Of a stretch of 64,000 nt of DNA, positions 44,835 through 54,784 are shown piece by piece. The notes beneath the pieces are model-generated. The model did not search any database. It was not told where the DNA came from and was given only the letters and a program-made list of their open reading frames with translations. The position numbers and the translations under genes are program-made. The DNA comes from Roseiarcus sp963835885. Its GTDB lineage: Bacteria > Pseudomonadota > Alphaproteobacteria > Rhizobiales > Beijerinckiaceae. The stretch lies in assembly GCA_963835885.1 (NCBI GenBank), contig CAWIHF010000020.1, positions 1 to 64,000 on the forward strand, in the 5' to 3' direction. Each line of letters starts with the position of its first letter. Position 1 is the first letter of the stretch.

Positions 44835-45980
44835 ATGAGGTCGAGAGATCAATTCGACACCGAAGCGACGGCATGGATCGACGGCGCGCCGTCATCGCTG
44901 GAGGATGCGACCGCCGCCGCTGCGCGCCTTTTGGCGCGAAGCGCTCAACCGCTGCTCGCGGGATTGGGCGCGGATCTCGAGGGAACGAGGGCGGCGATTG
45001 CCCTTGCCGAGCGCATCGGCGGGGTCGTCGAGCACATGCATTCCGCGGCGTTGCTTCGCGATCTGGACTGTCTGCGAGAGACTGGCGTCATGCTCACGAC
45101 CCCAACCGAAGCGCGCGTGCGCGCCGACGTTTTGCTGCTGATCGGTGACGCCTTGACGGAAACCTGGCCAGCCCTGAATGAGCGTTTGTTGCGACTGCCG
45201 GCCAGACCACGCGATGTGGACGTCGCGCGGCGGATCGTATGGCTGGCGCCACAGGCCGGCGCAAGAATTCCCGGTTTTGACGGCGATATGGAGGTCGTCG
45301 CGGCGGGACTCGGCACGACGCGCGCGGCCAATCTGGCGGCGTTGCGCGCTCGCGTCAAAGGCCGCGCCATCGCGCCAACCGGGATGCCTCTGGCCACGCT
45401 CGATGAACTCGCCGCCGTTTTGAAGGGCGCGCACTTCGGCGTGGCCGTTTGGACGGCGAAAGGTCTGGAGGCGCTCGAACTCGAAATGATCAACGGCCTT
45501 GTTCGCGACTTGAATGAAACGACACGATTCTCGACATTGCCTCTTGCTGCGCCCGACAACGCCGCAGGCGTGCTCGCCGCCTGCGGTTGGATGACCGGTT
45601 TTCCCATGCGAACCGGATTCGGGACCGGCGCGCCTGAGCACGATCCCTGGCGCTTCGACGCCGAGCGCCTGCTCGCGTCGCGCGAGACGGACTGCGTCCT
45701 TTGGATTTCTGCATTCTCAACGCCGCCGCCAGTCTGGCGCGACGCTCAGATTGACGTCGCGCTATGCAATCGAGAGACCAAATTCGCCGTAACGCCCAAA
45801 GTCCGGATCGACGTCGCGCGGCCGGGCGTCGATCACGACGCGGTGCTGCATTCGCCGGATACGGGAACCCTGGTTGCGGTCAGCGCGACGGCGCCCGCGA
45901 CCGCCGCCGGGCCGACCGTCGCCGAAGCGCTCGCGCGCATCGCCGCTTGCCTTCAGGTTTCGAGCGCTGCCGCATGCTGA
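44835..45980 (+). CDS. fhcB: Formyltransferase/hydrolase complex subunit FhcB
   Basis: A homologue of formylmethanofuran dehydrogenase subunit B that has no Cys cluster motifs at its N-terminus, as expected for the bacterial Fhc complex, which does no redox chemistry. 381 residues; recognisable parts include LLAGLGADLEGTRAAIALAER, VVEHMHSAALLRDLDCLRETG, TEARVRADVLLLIGD and CGWMTGFPMRTGFG. It holds methylofuran in the complex. First gene of fhcBADC, overlapping fhcA by 7 bases. Confidence 0.93.
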   Translation: MRSRDQFDTEATAWIDGAPSSLEDATAAAARLLARSAQPLLAGLGADLEGTRAAIALAERIGGVVEHMHSAALLRDLDCLRETGVMLTTPTEARVRADVLLLIGDALTETWPALNERLLRLPARPRDVDVARRIVWLAPQAGARIPGFDGDMEVVAAGLGTTRAANLAALRARVKGRAIAPTGMPLATLDELAAVLKGAHFGVAVWTAKGLEALELEMINGLVRDLNETTRFSTLPLAAPDNAAGVLAACGWMTGFPMRTGFGTGAPEHDPWRFDAERLLASRETDCVLWISAFSTPPPVWRDAQIDVALCNRETKFAVTPKVRIDVARPGVDHDAVLHSPDTGTLVAVSATAPATAAGPTVAEALARIAACLQVSSAAAC

Positions 45981-47612
45981 TCCATATCAAGGGCGGCCGC
46001 CTCATCGATCCAGCGAACAGCCGCGACGAAATCGGAGACCTTTTCATCCGCGACGACCGAATCATCGCGCAGCCGCCGGGCGACGTCGGGGCCGACGAAA
46101 CAGTCGATGCCGATGGCCTCATCGTTATGGCCGGCGGCATCGACATCCATTCGCACATCGCGGGGGGCAACGTGAATACTGCTCGTCTGCTCTTGCCCGA
46201 ACAGCACCGCGCCCATGCGCGACGTCCCGCCGCTACGCTGCTCTCCAACGCCGGCTGGTCCACCTTCGAGACGGGCTGTCTCTACGCGGAGATGGGTTTT
46301 ACGACCGTGGTCGAGCCCGCGATCGCGCCGCACCACGCGCTGCACGCGCATCTCGAGCTGGCGGACACCCCGATTATCGACAAGGCGATCCTCACCATTC
46401 TGGGCAACGACGATTTCATCCTCGGTCTTTTGCGTTCAGGCGAAAGCGCGAGCGCTATCGGCGATCATGTCGCCTGGATCCTGCAGTCGACGCGGGCGCT
46501 CGGCGTCAAGGTGATCAACGCCGGCGGCGTCGCTGCGTTCAAGGAAAACGTGCGCAAGTTTTCGTTCGACGACGTGGTGCCCGACTATGGCGTGACCAGC
46601 CGCGAAATCGTCAAGGCTTTGCAAAAGGCGGTGCATGATCTCGGCGTGCCGCATCCGCTCCATGTCCACTGCAACAATCTCGGCATTCCCGGAAACTTCA
46701 AGACGGCGCTCGAAACCATCGCGGCCGCAGAAGACTTGCCGCTGCATCTCGCCCATTTGCAATTCTACGGCTATGGCGCCGAAGGCAAGCAGGGCTTTTC
46801 GTCGAGCGCGCCACAGCTCGCCGAGGCGATCAATTCGACGCGCAACGTGACGATCGATGTCGGGCAGGCGATGTTCGGCCAGACGGTGACGATTTCGTCC
46901 GACGTTTTGCGCCAGTTCTCCGCGCGCGCACAGGCGCATCCGAAGAAATACGTGATCTTCGACGGCGATTTCGAACGGAGGCGGGATCGTTCCTTACGAG
47001 TACAAGGCCGGCAGCTTCTTCAACGCGGTGCAGTTCGCCGTCGGCCTCGAGCTGTTTCTGCTCATCACCGACCCCTGGCGCGTTTTCTTCACGACCGATC
47101 ATCCGAACGGGGCGCCGTTCACAGTCTATCCCGAGTTGTTCGCGCTGTTGATGGACAAAGACTTGCGTGCGGAATGGCTGTCGCGGATCCCCGGCGAGGC
47201 TGCGACGATGACCACGCTGCCGTCGCTCACTCGCGAATACACGCTTTACGAGATCGCCACGATGACGCGCGCGGCCCCGGCGAAGCTGCTCGGGCTTGCC
47301 GATCGCGGCCATCTGGGCGCCGGCGGACGGGCCGATGTCGCTCTCTATCGTCCCGGCAAGGATCTCGCGGCGATGTTCCGCTCAGCTGCGCGCGTCTACA
47401 AGGATGGCGATCTGGTGGTGCGGGACGGCGCGGTCACGCATTATCGTTTCGGCCGCGCTCTTCAAGTCGCCCCTGCCGTTGAAGCGGCGATGCAGAGGCG
47501 GATGGCGAGCTATTACGACGGGCGATACGGACTTCCCGCCGACTTCATGCGGGTGCCGGAACTCGCCATCCCGCGCCCGCAACCCTTCCAGGCCGTTCCA
47601 TGCACGCGCTGA
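45974..47612 (+). CDS. fhcA: Formyltransferase/hydrolase complex subunit FhcA, one frameshift
   Basis: An amidohydrolase-fold subunit that hydrolyses formyl-methylofuran to formate. Metal-site motifs are GGIDIHSHIAGG near residue 55, PLHVHCNNLGIPGN and LPLHLAHLQFYGYG. The frame breaks at about 46975-46990: YVIFDGDFE must join GGGIVPYEYKAGSFFNAVQ, i.e. one extra C. The second frame carries FFTTDHPNGAPFTVYPEL and LGAGGRADVALYRPG. Full length would be about 545 residues, normal. It overlaps fhcD by 13 bases. Confidence 0.92.
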
Positions 47613-48511
47613 CCGTCAAGGGCGTCCAGATCGACGACACTTTCGCCGAGGCGTTCGACATGCGCGCGACGGCGCTCGTCATCACCGCGCCGTCGGCGCG
47701 CTGGGCGATGCAGGCAGCGGTCACGATGACGGGCTTCGCCACGTCGGTGATCGCCTGCGGCTGCGAAGCGGGCGTCGACCGGGTGCTGTCGCCGCGCGAG
47801 ACCCCTGACGGGCGCCCCGGCGTGCGCGTGCTCATGTTTGCGGTTTCGACCTCCGAGTTGCAACGGCAGGTGCAGAACCGCGTCGGACAATGCGTGCTCA
47901 CCAGCCCGGGCTCGGCCTGTTACGCCGGACTCGACGCGGGGGAGGATACGCTAAAACTCGGCGCGGCCATCCGCTTCTTCGGCGATGGGTGGCAGATCGC
48001 CAAGAAGCTTGGCTCCCGGCGGTACTGGCGCGTGCCGGTGATGGACGGAGAGTTCGTTTGCGAATCGACCACCCATCTTACCAAGGGCGCGGTCGGCGGC
48101 GGCAATCTCCTGATCATGGGCGCGACGCCGGCCTCCACGCTGGCGGCGGCGGAGGCGGCGGTCAAGGCGATGCACCGGGTTGCCGGCGTCATCATGCCGT
48201 TTCCGGGCGGCGTCGCGCGCTCGGGCTCGAAAATTGGCTCGAAATACAAGGGCGCGGGCGCTTCGACCAACGACGCCTACTGCCCGACTTTGAAAGGGGC
48301 GGTCGACAGCGCCCTCGGTCCCGAGATCGCTTCGGTGCTCGAAATCGTCATCGACGGCCTCACAAGCGTGGCCGTGGGGGAGGCGATGCGCGCAGGGCTC
48401 GCCGCGATGGTCGAACTTGGACCAGAGCGCGGCGCTCTGCGCATCGGGGCCGGCAATTACGGCGGCAAGCTCGGCCGTCACCACTATTATCTCAAGGAGC
48501 TGCTGCCGTGA
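47600..48511 (+). CDS. fhcD: Formylmethanofuran:H4MPT formyltransferase FhcD
   Basis: Moves the formyl group from formyl-H4MPT to methylofuran. 303 residues with VKGVQIDDTFAEAFDMRATA, TSPGSACYAGL, ESTTHLTKGAVGGGNLLIMG, GSKYKGAGASTNDAYCPTLK and GGKLGRHHYYLKEL. Intact and in frame. The GTG of fhcC overlaps its stop. Confidence 0.96.
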   Translation: MHALTVKGVQIDDTFAEAFDMRATALVITAPSARWAMQAAVTMTGFATSVIACGCEAGVDRVLSPRETPDGRPGVRVLMFAVSTSELQRQVQNRVGQCVLTSPGSACYAGLDAGEDTLKLGAAIRFFGDGWQIAKKLGSRRYWRVPVMDGEFVCESTTHLTKGAVGGGNLLIMGATPASTLAAAEAAVKAMHRVAGVIMPFPGGVARSGSKIGSKYKGAGASTNDAYCPTLKGAVDSALGPEIASVLEIVIDGLTSVAVGEAMRAGLAAMVELGPERGALRIGAGNYGGKLGRHHYYLKELLP

Positions 48512-49321
48512 GGCCGCTGACCTTCACCTCACGCGCGCCCCCGAACCAGCGGCTCGATCTGTCGCCGCTGACCCCACAGAACCTCGCGAACAAGACAGTC
48601 GCGGAAATCGTCCGGATCGAACTTGGGACCACACGCGAGCGGTTGCTGGCCGGAGACGTTTTCCGCATCCGCGAGGGTGACGCGGGCGCCGTTCTGATCG
48701 AGGGAGGCAGCGAGCGTTTCGATCGCGTCGGCATGGGCATGACGGATGGGACCGTCGAAGTCGAGGGCGAGGTCGGCGTTGAAGCCGGGCGCGCGATGTC
48801 AGGCGGACGTTTGTCCATTCGCGGCGACGCGGGGCCGTTTGCCGCCTCCAGCATGAAGGGTGGAACACTGGAAATCGAGGGCAATGCCGGCGAGCGGCTC
48901 GGCGGGCCATTGAGCGGCGAGACGGCCGGCATGAGCGGCGGCGTCGTGCATGTGCGCGGCGACGTGGGGTCGCGCGCGGGCGACAGGATGAGGCGCGGCG
49001 CCATTCTGATCGAAGGTCGCGCAGGCGCATACGTCGGCAGCCGGATGATCGCGGGCACTTTGGCGATCGGCGGCGAGGCGGGCGACCTGCCGGGCTATCT
49101 GATGGACCGCGGCACAATCCTTTTGGGGCGAGGCTCGACGCTTCTCTCGCCGACCTTCGGCGATTGCGGGGAATATGAACTCGTCGCGGCGCGGCTTCTG
49201 GCCGATTACGTCGCTCGCACCAGCGCCAGGCTGGCAGAGACTTTTTCGCAGGCCACTGAGGCGGCTGGCCGGGGATCTGGCGGCGCTCGGCAAAGGAGAG
49301 ATTTTGCTGCCGCGCCTTTAG
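48508..49321 (+). CDS. fhcC: Formyltransferase/hydrolase complex subunit FhcC, C-terminal frameshift
   Basis: A GXXGXXXG-repeat beta-helix protein (GEVGVEAGRAMSGG, GDAGPFAASSMKGG, GNAGERLGGPL, GDVGSRAGDRMRRG, GRAGAYVGSRMIAG), the scaffold subunit. Near its end the frame runs off into low-quality sequence to 49353. Dropping one T from the TTTTT run at 49251-49255 gives TFRRPLRRLAGDLAALGKGE and ILLPRL with a TAG at 49319-49321, the expected ending. So the homopolymer is probably one base too long. Last gene of fhcBADC. Confidence 0.9.
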
Positions 49322-49425
49322 GCGCTTCGCGCGGCGAGAACTACCGCCGCTGAAAATGCAGGATGCGCAACAGGCCCGGCCGGACCTTACGTTGCGCAAA
49401 CGAATGCGAACGCCGCCGCCCGGGT

Positions 49426-50229
49426 TCACTCGCGCAGTGCGCGATCGAGGTGGATCGCCTTGGCGAGAAGAGGCGCGCTCGCGCTGTCGATGCGCGCGGA
49501 AGCGAGATCGAGGCCGGTCGCATCGACGCCATCGAGGTCCGCGCCCCTTAGATCGGCTCCGCTGGCGTCCGCCTCGCGCAGGGTCGCGCCCGAGAGATTG
49601 GCGGACGTCATTTTGGCGAACTGCAAATCCGCCAGCGTGAGATTGGCGCCGGCGAAATCGGCGCCGGTGAGGTCGGCGGATTTGAACGAGGCGTGCATGA
49701 GGCCCATCGACTGATTTTTCAAGTCCGCTCCGCAATCCGCTTTTTCCAGCCGAGCGCCGACGAGGCGCGCGCCGTCCATGTCCGCGGCGATTCGAGCCTC
49801 TGAGAGATTGGCGCCGTCGAGATTCGCGCCTGCCAATTGCGTCGCGAACAAACTGGCCTTGACGAGGCTGGCTCCTGCGAGATTGGCGCCGAGCGCCCAA
49901 GCCTGGTCCAGAACTGCTCCGTCCAAGTCGGCATGCGAAAGGTTGGCGTGGTTGAGATAAGCCGCACGCAAGTTCGCGCCGGAGAAGTCGAGACCGGAAA
50001 GATCGAGTGTGGAAAGCCGCTTCCCGGAAAGGTCCGCCCCTTTCCCCCGCGGCGCCGCCGCGAGCGCGGCCTGCACCTCTGCGCGCGTCATCTCCGGCGT
50101 CGTCATCTCAGGCGAGGACATATCCAGGCCCCGCATCGCGTCCTGCGCCTCGACCGGACAGAGCGGCGCGACCGCCAGCCCGATCGCGAGCCAACCTCCC
50201 AACAACCCCATTGCGAGTTTTCTGTTCAC
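49426..50229 (-). CDS. Exported pentapeptide-repeat protein
   Basis: About 267 residues. A signal peptide (VNRKLAMGLLGGWLAIGLAVAP, cleavage near VEA-QD) is followed by a short linker and roughly 30 A(D/N)LXX pentapeptide repeats, for example LDFSGANLRAAYLNHANLSHADL and DLTGADFAGANLTLADLQFA (shortened here). These fold as a right-handed square helix. Start at the GTG 50229 is chosen for the signal sequence; ATG 50298 is an alternative. Function unknown; it is convergent with fhcC. Confidence 0.82.
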   Translation of the reverse strand: MNRKLAMGLLGGWLAIGLAVAPLCPVEAQDAMRGLDMSSPEMTTPEMTRAEVQAALAAAPRGKGADLSGKRLSTLDLSGLDFSGANLRAAYLNHANLSHADLDGAVLDQAWALGANLAGASLVKASLFATQLAGANLDGANLSEARIAADMDGARLVGARLEKADCGADLKNQSMGLMHASFKSADLTGADFAGANLTLADLQFAKMTSANLSGATLREADASGADLRGADLDGVDATGLDLASARIDSASAPLLAKAIHLDRALRE

Positions 50230-50320
50230 GAGACGACGATAGTCTCGTCCGGCGACGCAGACAATCGCCGATCTCAGTGCTATCCTCGCATGAGTCATCT
50301 TATCTCGATGATCGAAGGCG

Positions 50321-50527
50321 TCAGGTCCGCTGGCCGGCGGCCCCCGGATAAGCGCATCGCCAGCGCGTGACCAGGCTCGCGGGGTGCTCCCCGGACCAGG
50401 CGGCCACATAGGGCGGCGCCTGCATCATGCATTGCATCAGCGATCCCTGCGACAGAAACTGCAGTCGCTGTTCCTCGCATTGGGCCGGCGCGTTGAGCGC
50501 ACATACCGTCAGTATCAGCTCGATCAT
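50321..50527 (-). CDS. Small Cys-containing protein, conserved-looking
   Basis: 68 residues: MIELILTVCALNAPAQCEEQ at the N-terminus, a Met/Gln-rich centre (SQGSLMQCMMQAPPYVAAW) and VTRWRCAYPG near the end. Four Cys residues (C9, C17, C34, C58) could form disulfides if exported. AAGGCAGGTGG precedes the ATG at the right distance. It is not part of a family I can name, but its codon use and ribosome site argue for a real gene. It lies between the pentapeptide-repeat gene and the H4MPT-synthesis gene, on the opposite strand from the latter. Confidence 0.6.
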   Translation of the reverse strand: MIELILTVCALNAPAQCEEQRLQFLSQGSLMQCMMQAPPYVAAWSGEHPASLVTRWRCAYPGAAGQRT

Positions 50528-50773
50528 CGTCCACCTGCCTTCAAAAGATCGTACCGTCTTTTCCGGGAATCTGGCATTACCCTTCGACGACCACAACGTT
50601 CGACGCCGCAACGTCGGTTTTCCGCCGCGGAGCTCAATCGACGTCGACCTCAAATACGCGAACTTGCGGCGGCTGGATTTCTCGTGCCCGGCGCTTGGCA
50701 AACGCTGCAAAGTCTCGCAAAGTTCTGATCGAACTCGGGCCGTGCGAAGGCCGCGCGAACGAATCGGAGTGAG

Positions 50774-51756
50774 GTGCAATTGAAAGGCGTTCGGGTCACG
50801 ACTGCGGCGCGCCTGCATTTGGGCTTTCTCGATCTCAACGGCGACCTCGGCCGGCAATTTGGTTCGATTGGCCTCGCCATCGACGCGTTCGAGACCTGCG
50901 TCGAGCTTCGCCAAGCCGAACGCTTCGAAAGTTTGGGCGAGGAGCGTGAGCGCGGCCAGCGTCTGGCGCTGCGTATCGCCGATCGTCTGGGCCTTTATAC
51001 GAGTAAAGAGCTGATCATCTCGAGCGCCATCCCCGCGCATGCGGGGCTTGGGTCCGGGACCCAGCTCGCGATCGCGATCGCGTCTGCGTTTCGTCGTTTG
51101 TCCGAGGGGCTTCCACTGGATGCGAGAGGCGATGCGCGCCTGCTCGATCGCGGCTCGCGTTCGGGGTCGGCGCGGCATTGTTCGAGCGCGGCGGCCTCGT
51201 TGTCGACGCGGGAATTGGGCCGAAAGCGGCGAAGTCCCGCCGGTCGTGGCGCACGTCAGTTTTCCTGCCGGACTGGCGCGTTCTCCTGATCCTGGACCAG
51301 CGCATCGAAGGCGCGCATGGCGAGGCGGAAAAGCAGCGCATTCGCCCGTCTGCCGCCCATGTCGGCCGAATTCGGCGAGCGAGATTTGCCGTCGAACGCT
51401 GATGCAGATCCTTCCCGCCGCCGCCGAACGAGATTTCGCGGCTTTCGGCCAAGGGCGTCTCTCGGGTTCAGCAGATTGTCGGCGATCATTTTGCTCCCGT
51501 TCAAGGCGGCGGCCGATTCGCCAGCGCCGCGGTCGGCAGCTGTCGCGGAGCGACTCGCTGCGCTATGGCGCGAGCGGGATCGGCCAAAGCTCCTGGGGGC
51601 CGACCGGCTTCGCTTTCGCCCGCGATCCCGACCAAGCGGAATTTCTCGCTCGCGCGCCCTCGGCGCTAGTGCGAGCCGGGCGTGGAAATCATAATCTGCA
51701 AGGCCCGCGATCATGGCGCGGAGATCCGCGAGGAAGCGGACCTTTCAATTCGATAG
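50774..51756 (+). CDS. mptG: Beta-ribofuranosylaminobenzene 5'-phosphate synthase, several frameshifts
   Basis: Commits p-aminobenzoate and PRPP to tetrahydromethanopterin synthesis. The GTG start at 50774 leads TTAARLHLGFLDLNGDLGRQ and IPAHAGLGSGTQLAIAIASAFR (GHMP-kinase-like ATP loop). From about 51165 other frames are needed for VGAALFERGGLVVDAGIGPK, DWRVLLILDQRIEG and GASGIGQSSWGPTGFAF, and the ending VEIIICKARDHGAEIRE closes at TAG 51754-51756. At least three single-base shifts are implied. The first can be healed by one extra G at a GGGG run (about 51167). Confidence 0.82.
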
Positions 51757-51773
51757 CCGCCCCAGGAGGAAAC

Positions 51774-52667
51774 ATGGCCAAGAACATTCTGCACATGGTG
51801 ACATCGCTCACGCACATGAGTCCGCTTCGATGTCAACATGGCGATCGACGCGGGTTATGACGCGACGGTTCCCTACGCCAACGTCTCGGTGACGGAGATC
51901 ACCGGCCTCGTCCAGGACGCGATGTTTTCGCGATCGCCTCGCGACGCGGCCCGCACAGGCGTATTCATCGGCGGAAAGGACGCTTTTCTCGCGCTCGACA
52001 TGCTCGACGCCGCCGCCAAGGCGCTCTTGAAACCGTTCGAGATTTCGCTTGTTCGCCGATCCCGCAGGCTCGTTCACGACCGCCGCGGCGATGATCGCTG
52101 TCGTCGAAAAAACGTTGCAGGAGAAGAAGAATCGCGGGCTTCGGGACACTGCGGTTTCAATCTTCGGCGCCACCGGCGTCGTGGGAACCGCATCGGGCGT
52201 GATTGCGGCGCTCGAGGGCGCGTCGGTCACATTGGTCGGGTATGATGGAGCCGAGCGGGTCGGCCGCCACGCCGCGGAGATCAAGCGCAGGTTCGGGGTC
52301 GACCTCGCCGTTGCCGACGGCTCGACCGCCCGAGAGGAAGGCGGCGATCCTCCAGTCGACCGAAGTCGCACTCTGCGCGGCGAAAGCCGGCGTGCGCGTG
52401 CTCGAAGCCAGTCAAATCGCGGCAGGCGCAAAATTGCTGGTCGCCGCCGACGTCAACGCCGTGCCGCCTCTTGGGATCGAAGGCCTGGACATGCATGCAA
52501 ACGGCGCTCCGCTCGGCGATCGCGGCGCCCTGGGTGTCGGCCCGCTCGCGATTGGCAATGTCAAATATCGAACCGAATCGGGGCTCTTCAAGCAAATGAC
52601 CGAGAGCAAGACCGCGCTGCGTCTCGACTTCCGGCAGGCGTTCGAATTGGCGCGGACGCTCGCCTGA
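51774..52667 (+). CDS. mtdB: NAD(P)-dependent methylene-H4MPT dehydrogenase MtdB, three frameshifts
   Basis: Oxidises methylene-H4MPT to methenyl-H4MPT. Pieces in order: MAKNILHMVTSLTHMSP; then FDVNMAIDAGYDATVPYANV through GVFIGGKDAFLALDM (next frame); FADPAGSFTTAAAMIAVVEK through the nucleotide loop GATGVVGTASGVIAALEGA; and KAAILQSTEVALCAAKAG through LLVAADVNAVPPLGIEGLD to TGA 52667. Breaks at about 51826, 52045 and 52335 each fit one inserted base. Follows the mptG-like gene by 17 bases with an AGGAGGAA ribosome site. Confidence 0.88.
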
Positions 52668-52698
52668 GGCGACGGCTGGCGCGTCGAGGGCAGGTGGA

Positions 52699-53152
52699 TT
52701 AATCCTTGGGTGGCGTCGTCGCCTTCACGGCAAGGGGAAAAGAGTGCGCGTCCGCCGAGCTTGCGGCGCGTTCGCGGCGGATTTCGACGCCGACCGAGCC
52801 CGTCGATGACATCGAGCTTTTGCACGTTGACGCGAACGCTTCGCACACGGGCGTGCCGCAATAAGACCGCGGCGACCTCTTCGGCCAGAGTCTCGACGAA
52901 GTCGACATGGCCGCGGCCTACGACAAGTCGAATGGCGTCGAGGACGATGTCATAGGAGAAGATCGAGCGCATATCTTCCGCGTGCGCGCCGGCTCGCCGC
53001 ACCAAAGCTTCGACCTCGAAGGCGACGCGCTGCTGTACATGCCGCTCGAAATCATAGGCGCCGATCTGCGCTTGAACGACAAAATCACGCACGAACACCC
53101 GGTCGAGCTCGCCCTCGGCGTCGCGTCCGCCGATAATGCCGCGGGCTAGCAA
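52699..53152 (-). CDS. folB: Dihydroneopterin aldolase-like protein (FolB family), one frameshift
   Basis: Reads RVFVRDFVVQAQIGAYDFER near the start, RSIFSYDIVLDAIRLVVGRGH and VDFVETLAEEVAAVLL, then VRVNVQKLDV, the FolB core with its Glu and Lys active-site residues. The ending SVGVEIRRER lies one frame over; removing one G from the GGG at about 52797 restores it and gives the stop at 52699. In this context it most likely serves the pterin half of H4MPT. The start is uncertain (TTG 53152 or further in); it overlaps the mfnB end. Confidence 0.8.
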
Positions 53153-53864
53153 CCGCCAATCGATTTTCGGTGAGGCGTCCGCTTCGGGCCTCTCGCGCGG
53201 GATCAGAGTCGCGGATCAGTGCAACGGCCTGTGGGTCGATTGCGCCTTCGCGATCGTGGGCTCGGCAAAGCGCCCCGCGGAATCCGAGGATGTCGGGGCG
53301 CACAAGCAATAGTCGGGGAACGTCGGGGGCCTCGAGCGAGCCTGCAAGGCCGCTCGTAAGTCCCAACTCGCGGCAGCGTGAGCAAAAGTCCTCAAGCCGC
53401 GCGACATCGAGATGCGCCAGGAGACGACCGCGAGTCTTGTCCCGCGTGTCGAGCATCGCGCCCTTGAACCCGAGCGCGGCCAGAGCAGAAAGAGAAGCAA
53501 AGTCCGGCTCTTCGTCGGCGAACAATATGCCGACGAGGGCGATTTCGCGCGCCGAAAGCTTCAGGGCGTCGCGGAGACGCTCGAGCGTCGGACCGTCGAC
53601 CGCAAGCTTCAGGTAGTCCACGCCTAACGCGGCAAGCATTCGCCCTCGCGAGACAAGCGCTTCCTCATCGTAAGGGGGATCGCCGAGCGTCGCGCTCGTC
53701 TCGCGTCGTTTCGCAATAGATTGTATTGTATCGCGCACCATCTCGAGCGGAACCGCTCCGAGTGCGCCGCGCCCCGGATCTTTCAGATCGATCACGTCGG
53801 CGCCGAGTCGCAAGACGACGTCCGCTTCCGCGGCGTTCACCACGCTGGCGAGCATGCGCGTCAT
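53085..53864 (-). CDS. mfnB: (5-formylfuran-3-yl)methyl phosphate synthase MfnB (DUF556)
   Basis: Makes the furan precursor of methylofuran from two glyceraldehyde-3-phosphate molecules. MLASVVNAAEADVVLRLGAD and VIDLKDPGRGALGA (Schiff-base Lys) open the TIM barrel. DYLKLAVDG, GFKGAMLDTRDKTRG and GLAGSLEAPDVP continue it. The last about 35 residues (Arg-rich) look out of frame and overlap folB by 68 bases, so the real stop may be earlier with another single-base error near 53190. Confidence 0.9.
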   Translation of the reverse strand: MTRMLASVVNAAEADVVLRLGADVIDLKDPGRGALGAVPLEMVRDTIQSIAKRRETSATLGDPPYDEEALVSRGRMLAALGVDYLKLAVDGPTLERLRDALKLSAREIALVGILFADEEPDFASLSALAALGFKGAMLDTRDKTRGRLLAHLDVARLEDFCSRCRELGLTSGLAGSLEAPDVPRLLLVRPDILGFRGALCRAHDREGAIDPQAVALIRDSDPAREARSGRLTENRLAVASPRHYRRTRRRGRARPGVRA

Positions 53865-54010
53865 GGCGACGCCTCCCGGATTGCGTGACCGCCGCGCTGC
53901 CGCGGGCCTTTGCCGGCGATGAACGATGCGCCGAACGATGGGTCGACAAAGCTCGCCGGCTTGATTGGAAGCGGAGGCGATCCTATGATTGCGCTCAAAG
54001 GGAAACGCCT

Positions 54011-54637
54011 ATGAATGTTGCGCTCCGCGTCGTCCTCGCAGTCGCGATTATGGCCGCCGCATCGACCCCGCAGGCGGGCGCGCAACCGCGCGTGAAGGTC
54101 GATCCGGATTGGCCGTGTCCTCAGATCAAGACTCCGACCTATTCGCTCGCCTCGGTCTGGGCCGGGCCTCAACTCGACTTGAACTCTCAAAGCTGGCGCG
54201 ACGAGAGCGATGTTGCTGATCTGGCGGCGAAAATGTCGCAGCGGCGGGTTCCGATCGCCGACGTCGAGGCGGCGATCGCGGACTTCAAAGCAAAGGCTGG
54301 AGCCGATGCGGAACCGAAGCTGTTGCGCGCGTTCGCCGCGGCATTCGACGATTTGTCGCAACAGCGCTCTCAAATTCTTGCCGGGCTGGAACGCTTTGGC
54401 CACAAACAGCACGCCATGGCCGATCGCATCCGCGCGGAGGCCGACGCTGTTCACAAATCCGCGGACCAGAATCAGAACGGCCAAGCGCCGTCGGGCGCCG
54501 TCAGCCAAGAGCGTTTGCAGTGGGACCTGCGCGTTTTCGACGATCGGCGCAAGACGATCCAATATGTCTGCGAGACGCCGACGCTGATCGAGCAGCGAAT
54601 TGGCGCAATCGCCCGCGCCGTGCAAAGCGCTCTTTAG
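54011..54637 (+). CDS. Secreted protein of unknown function in the xox region
   Basis: 208 residues with a clear signal peptide (MNVALRVVLAVAIMAAASTP, cleavage after AGA). The mature part starts RVKVDPDWPCPQIKTPTYSL, then SVWAGPQLDL, and ends in alpha-helical, coiled-coil-like sequence with one more Cys (YVCETP). The two Cys could pair in the periplasm. The gene stands alone on the plus strand between mfnB and the rhodanese gene, both minus. The family is not one I can name; proteins with this PDWPC opening recur near methylotrophy genes, as I recall, but this was not checked. Confidence 0.75.
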   Translation: MNVALRVVLAVAIMAAASTPQAGAQPRVKVDPDWPCPQIKTPTYSLASVWAGPQLDLNSQSWRDESDVADLAAKMSQRRVPIADVEAAIADFKAKAGADAEPKLLRAFAAAFDDLSQQRSQILAGLERFGHKQHAMADRIRAEADAVHKSADQNQNGQAPSGAVSQERLQWDLRVFDDRRKTIQYVCETPTLIEQRIGAIARAVQSAL

Positions 54638-54784
54638 CGGCAGATTCGGAGCGCCAATTCGCGGGTGCACGAAAATGCGTCGCGCCCGGCGGATGGTTCG
54701 GATCGAGGCTGCTGACGTTACGCTGTGCAAGCTTCGTGCTCTCATTGGATTGATCGCCGGCTTGGCCTGAGCGCTCATTTCGAT

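Noticed and set aside
53861..54778. Minus-strand 305-codon frame opposite the PDWPC protein
   Set aside because: The plus-strand frame has a clear signal peptide, start and sensible composition. The minus frame is Arg-rich without motifs.
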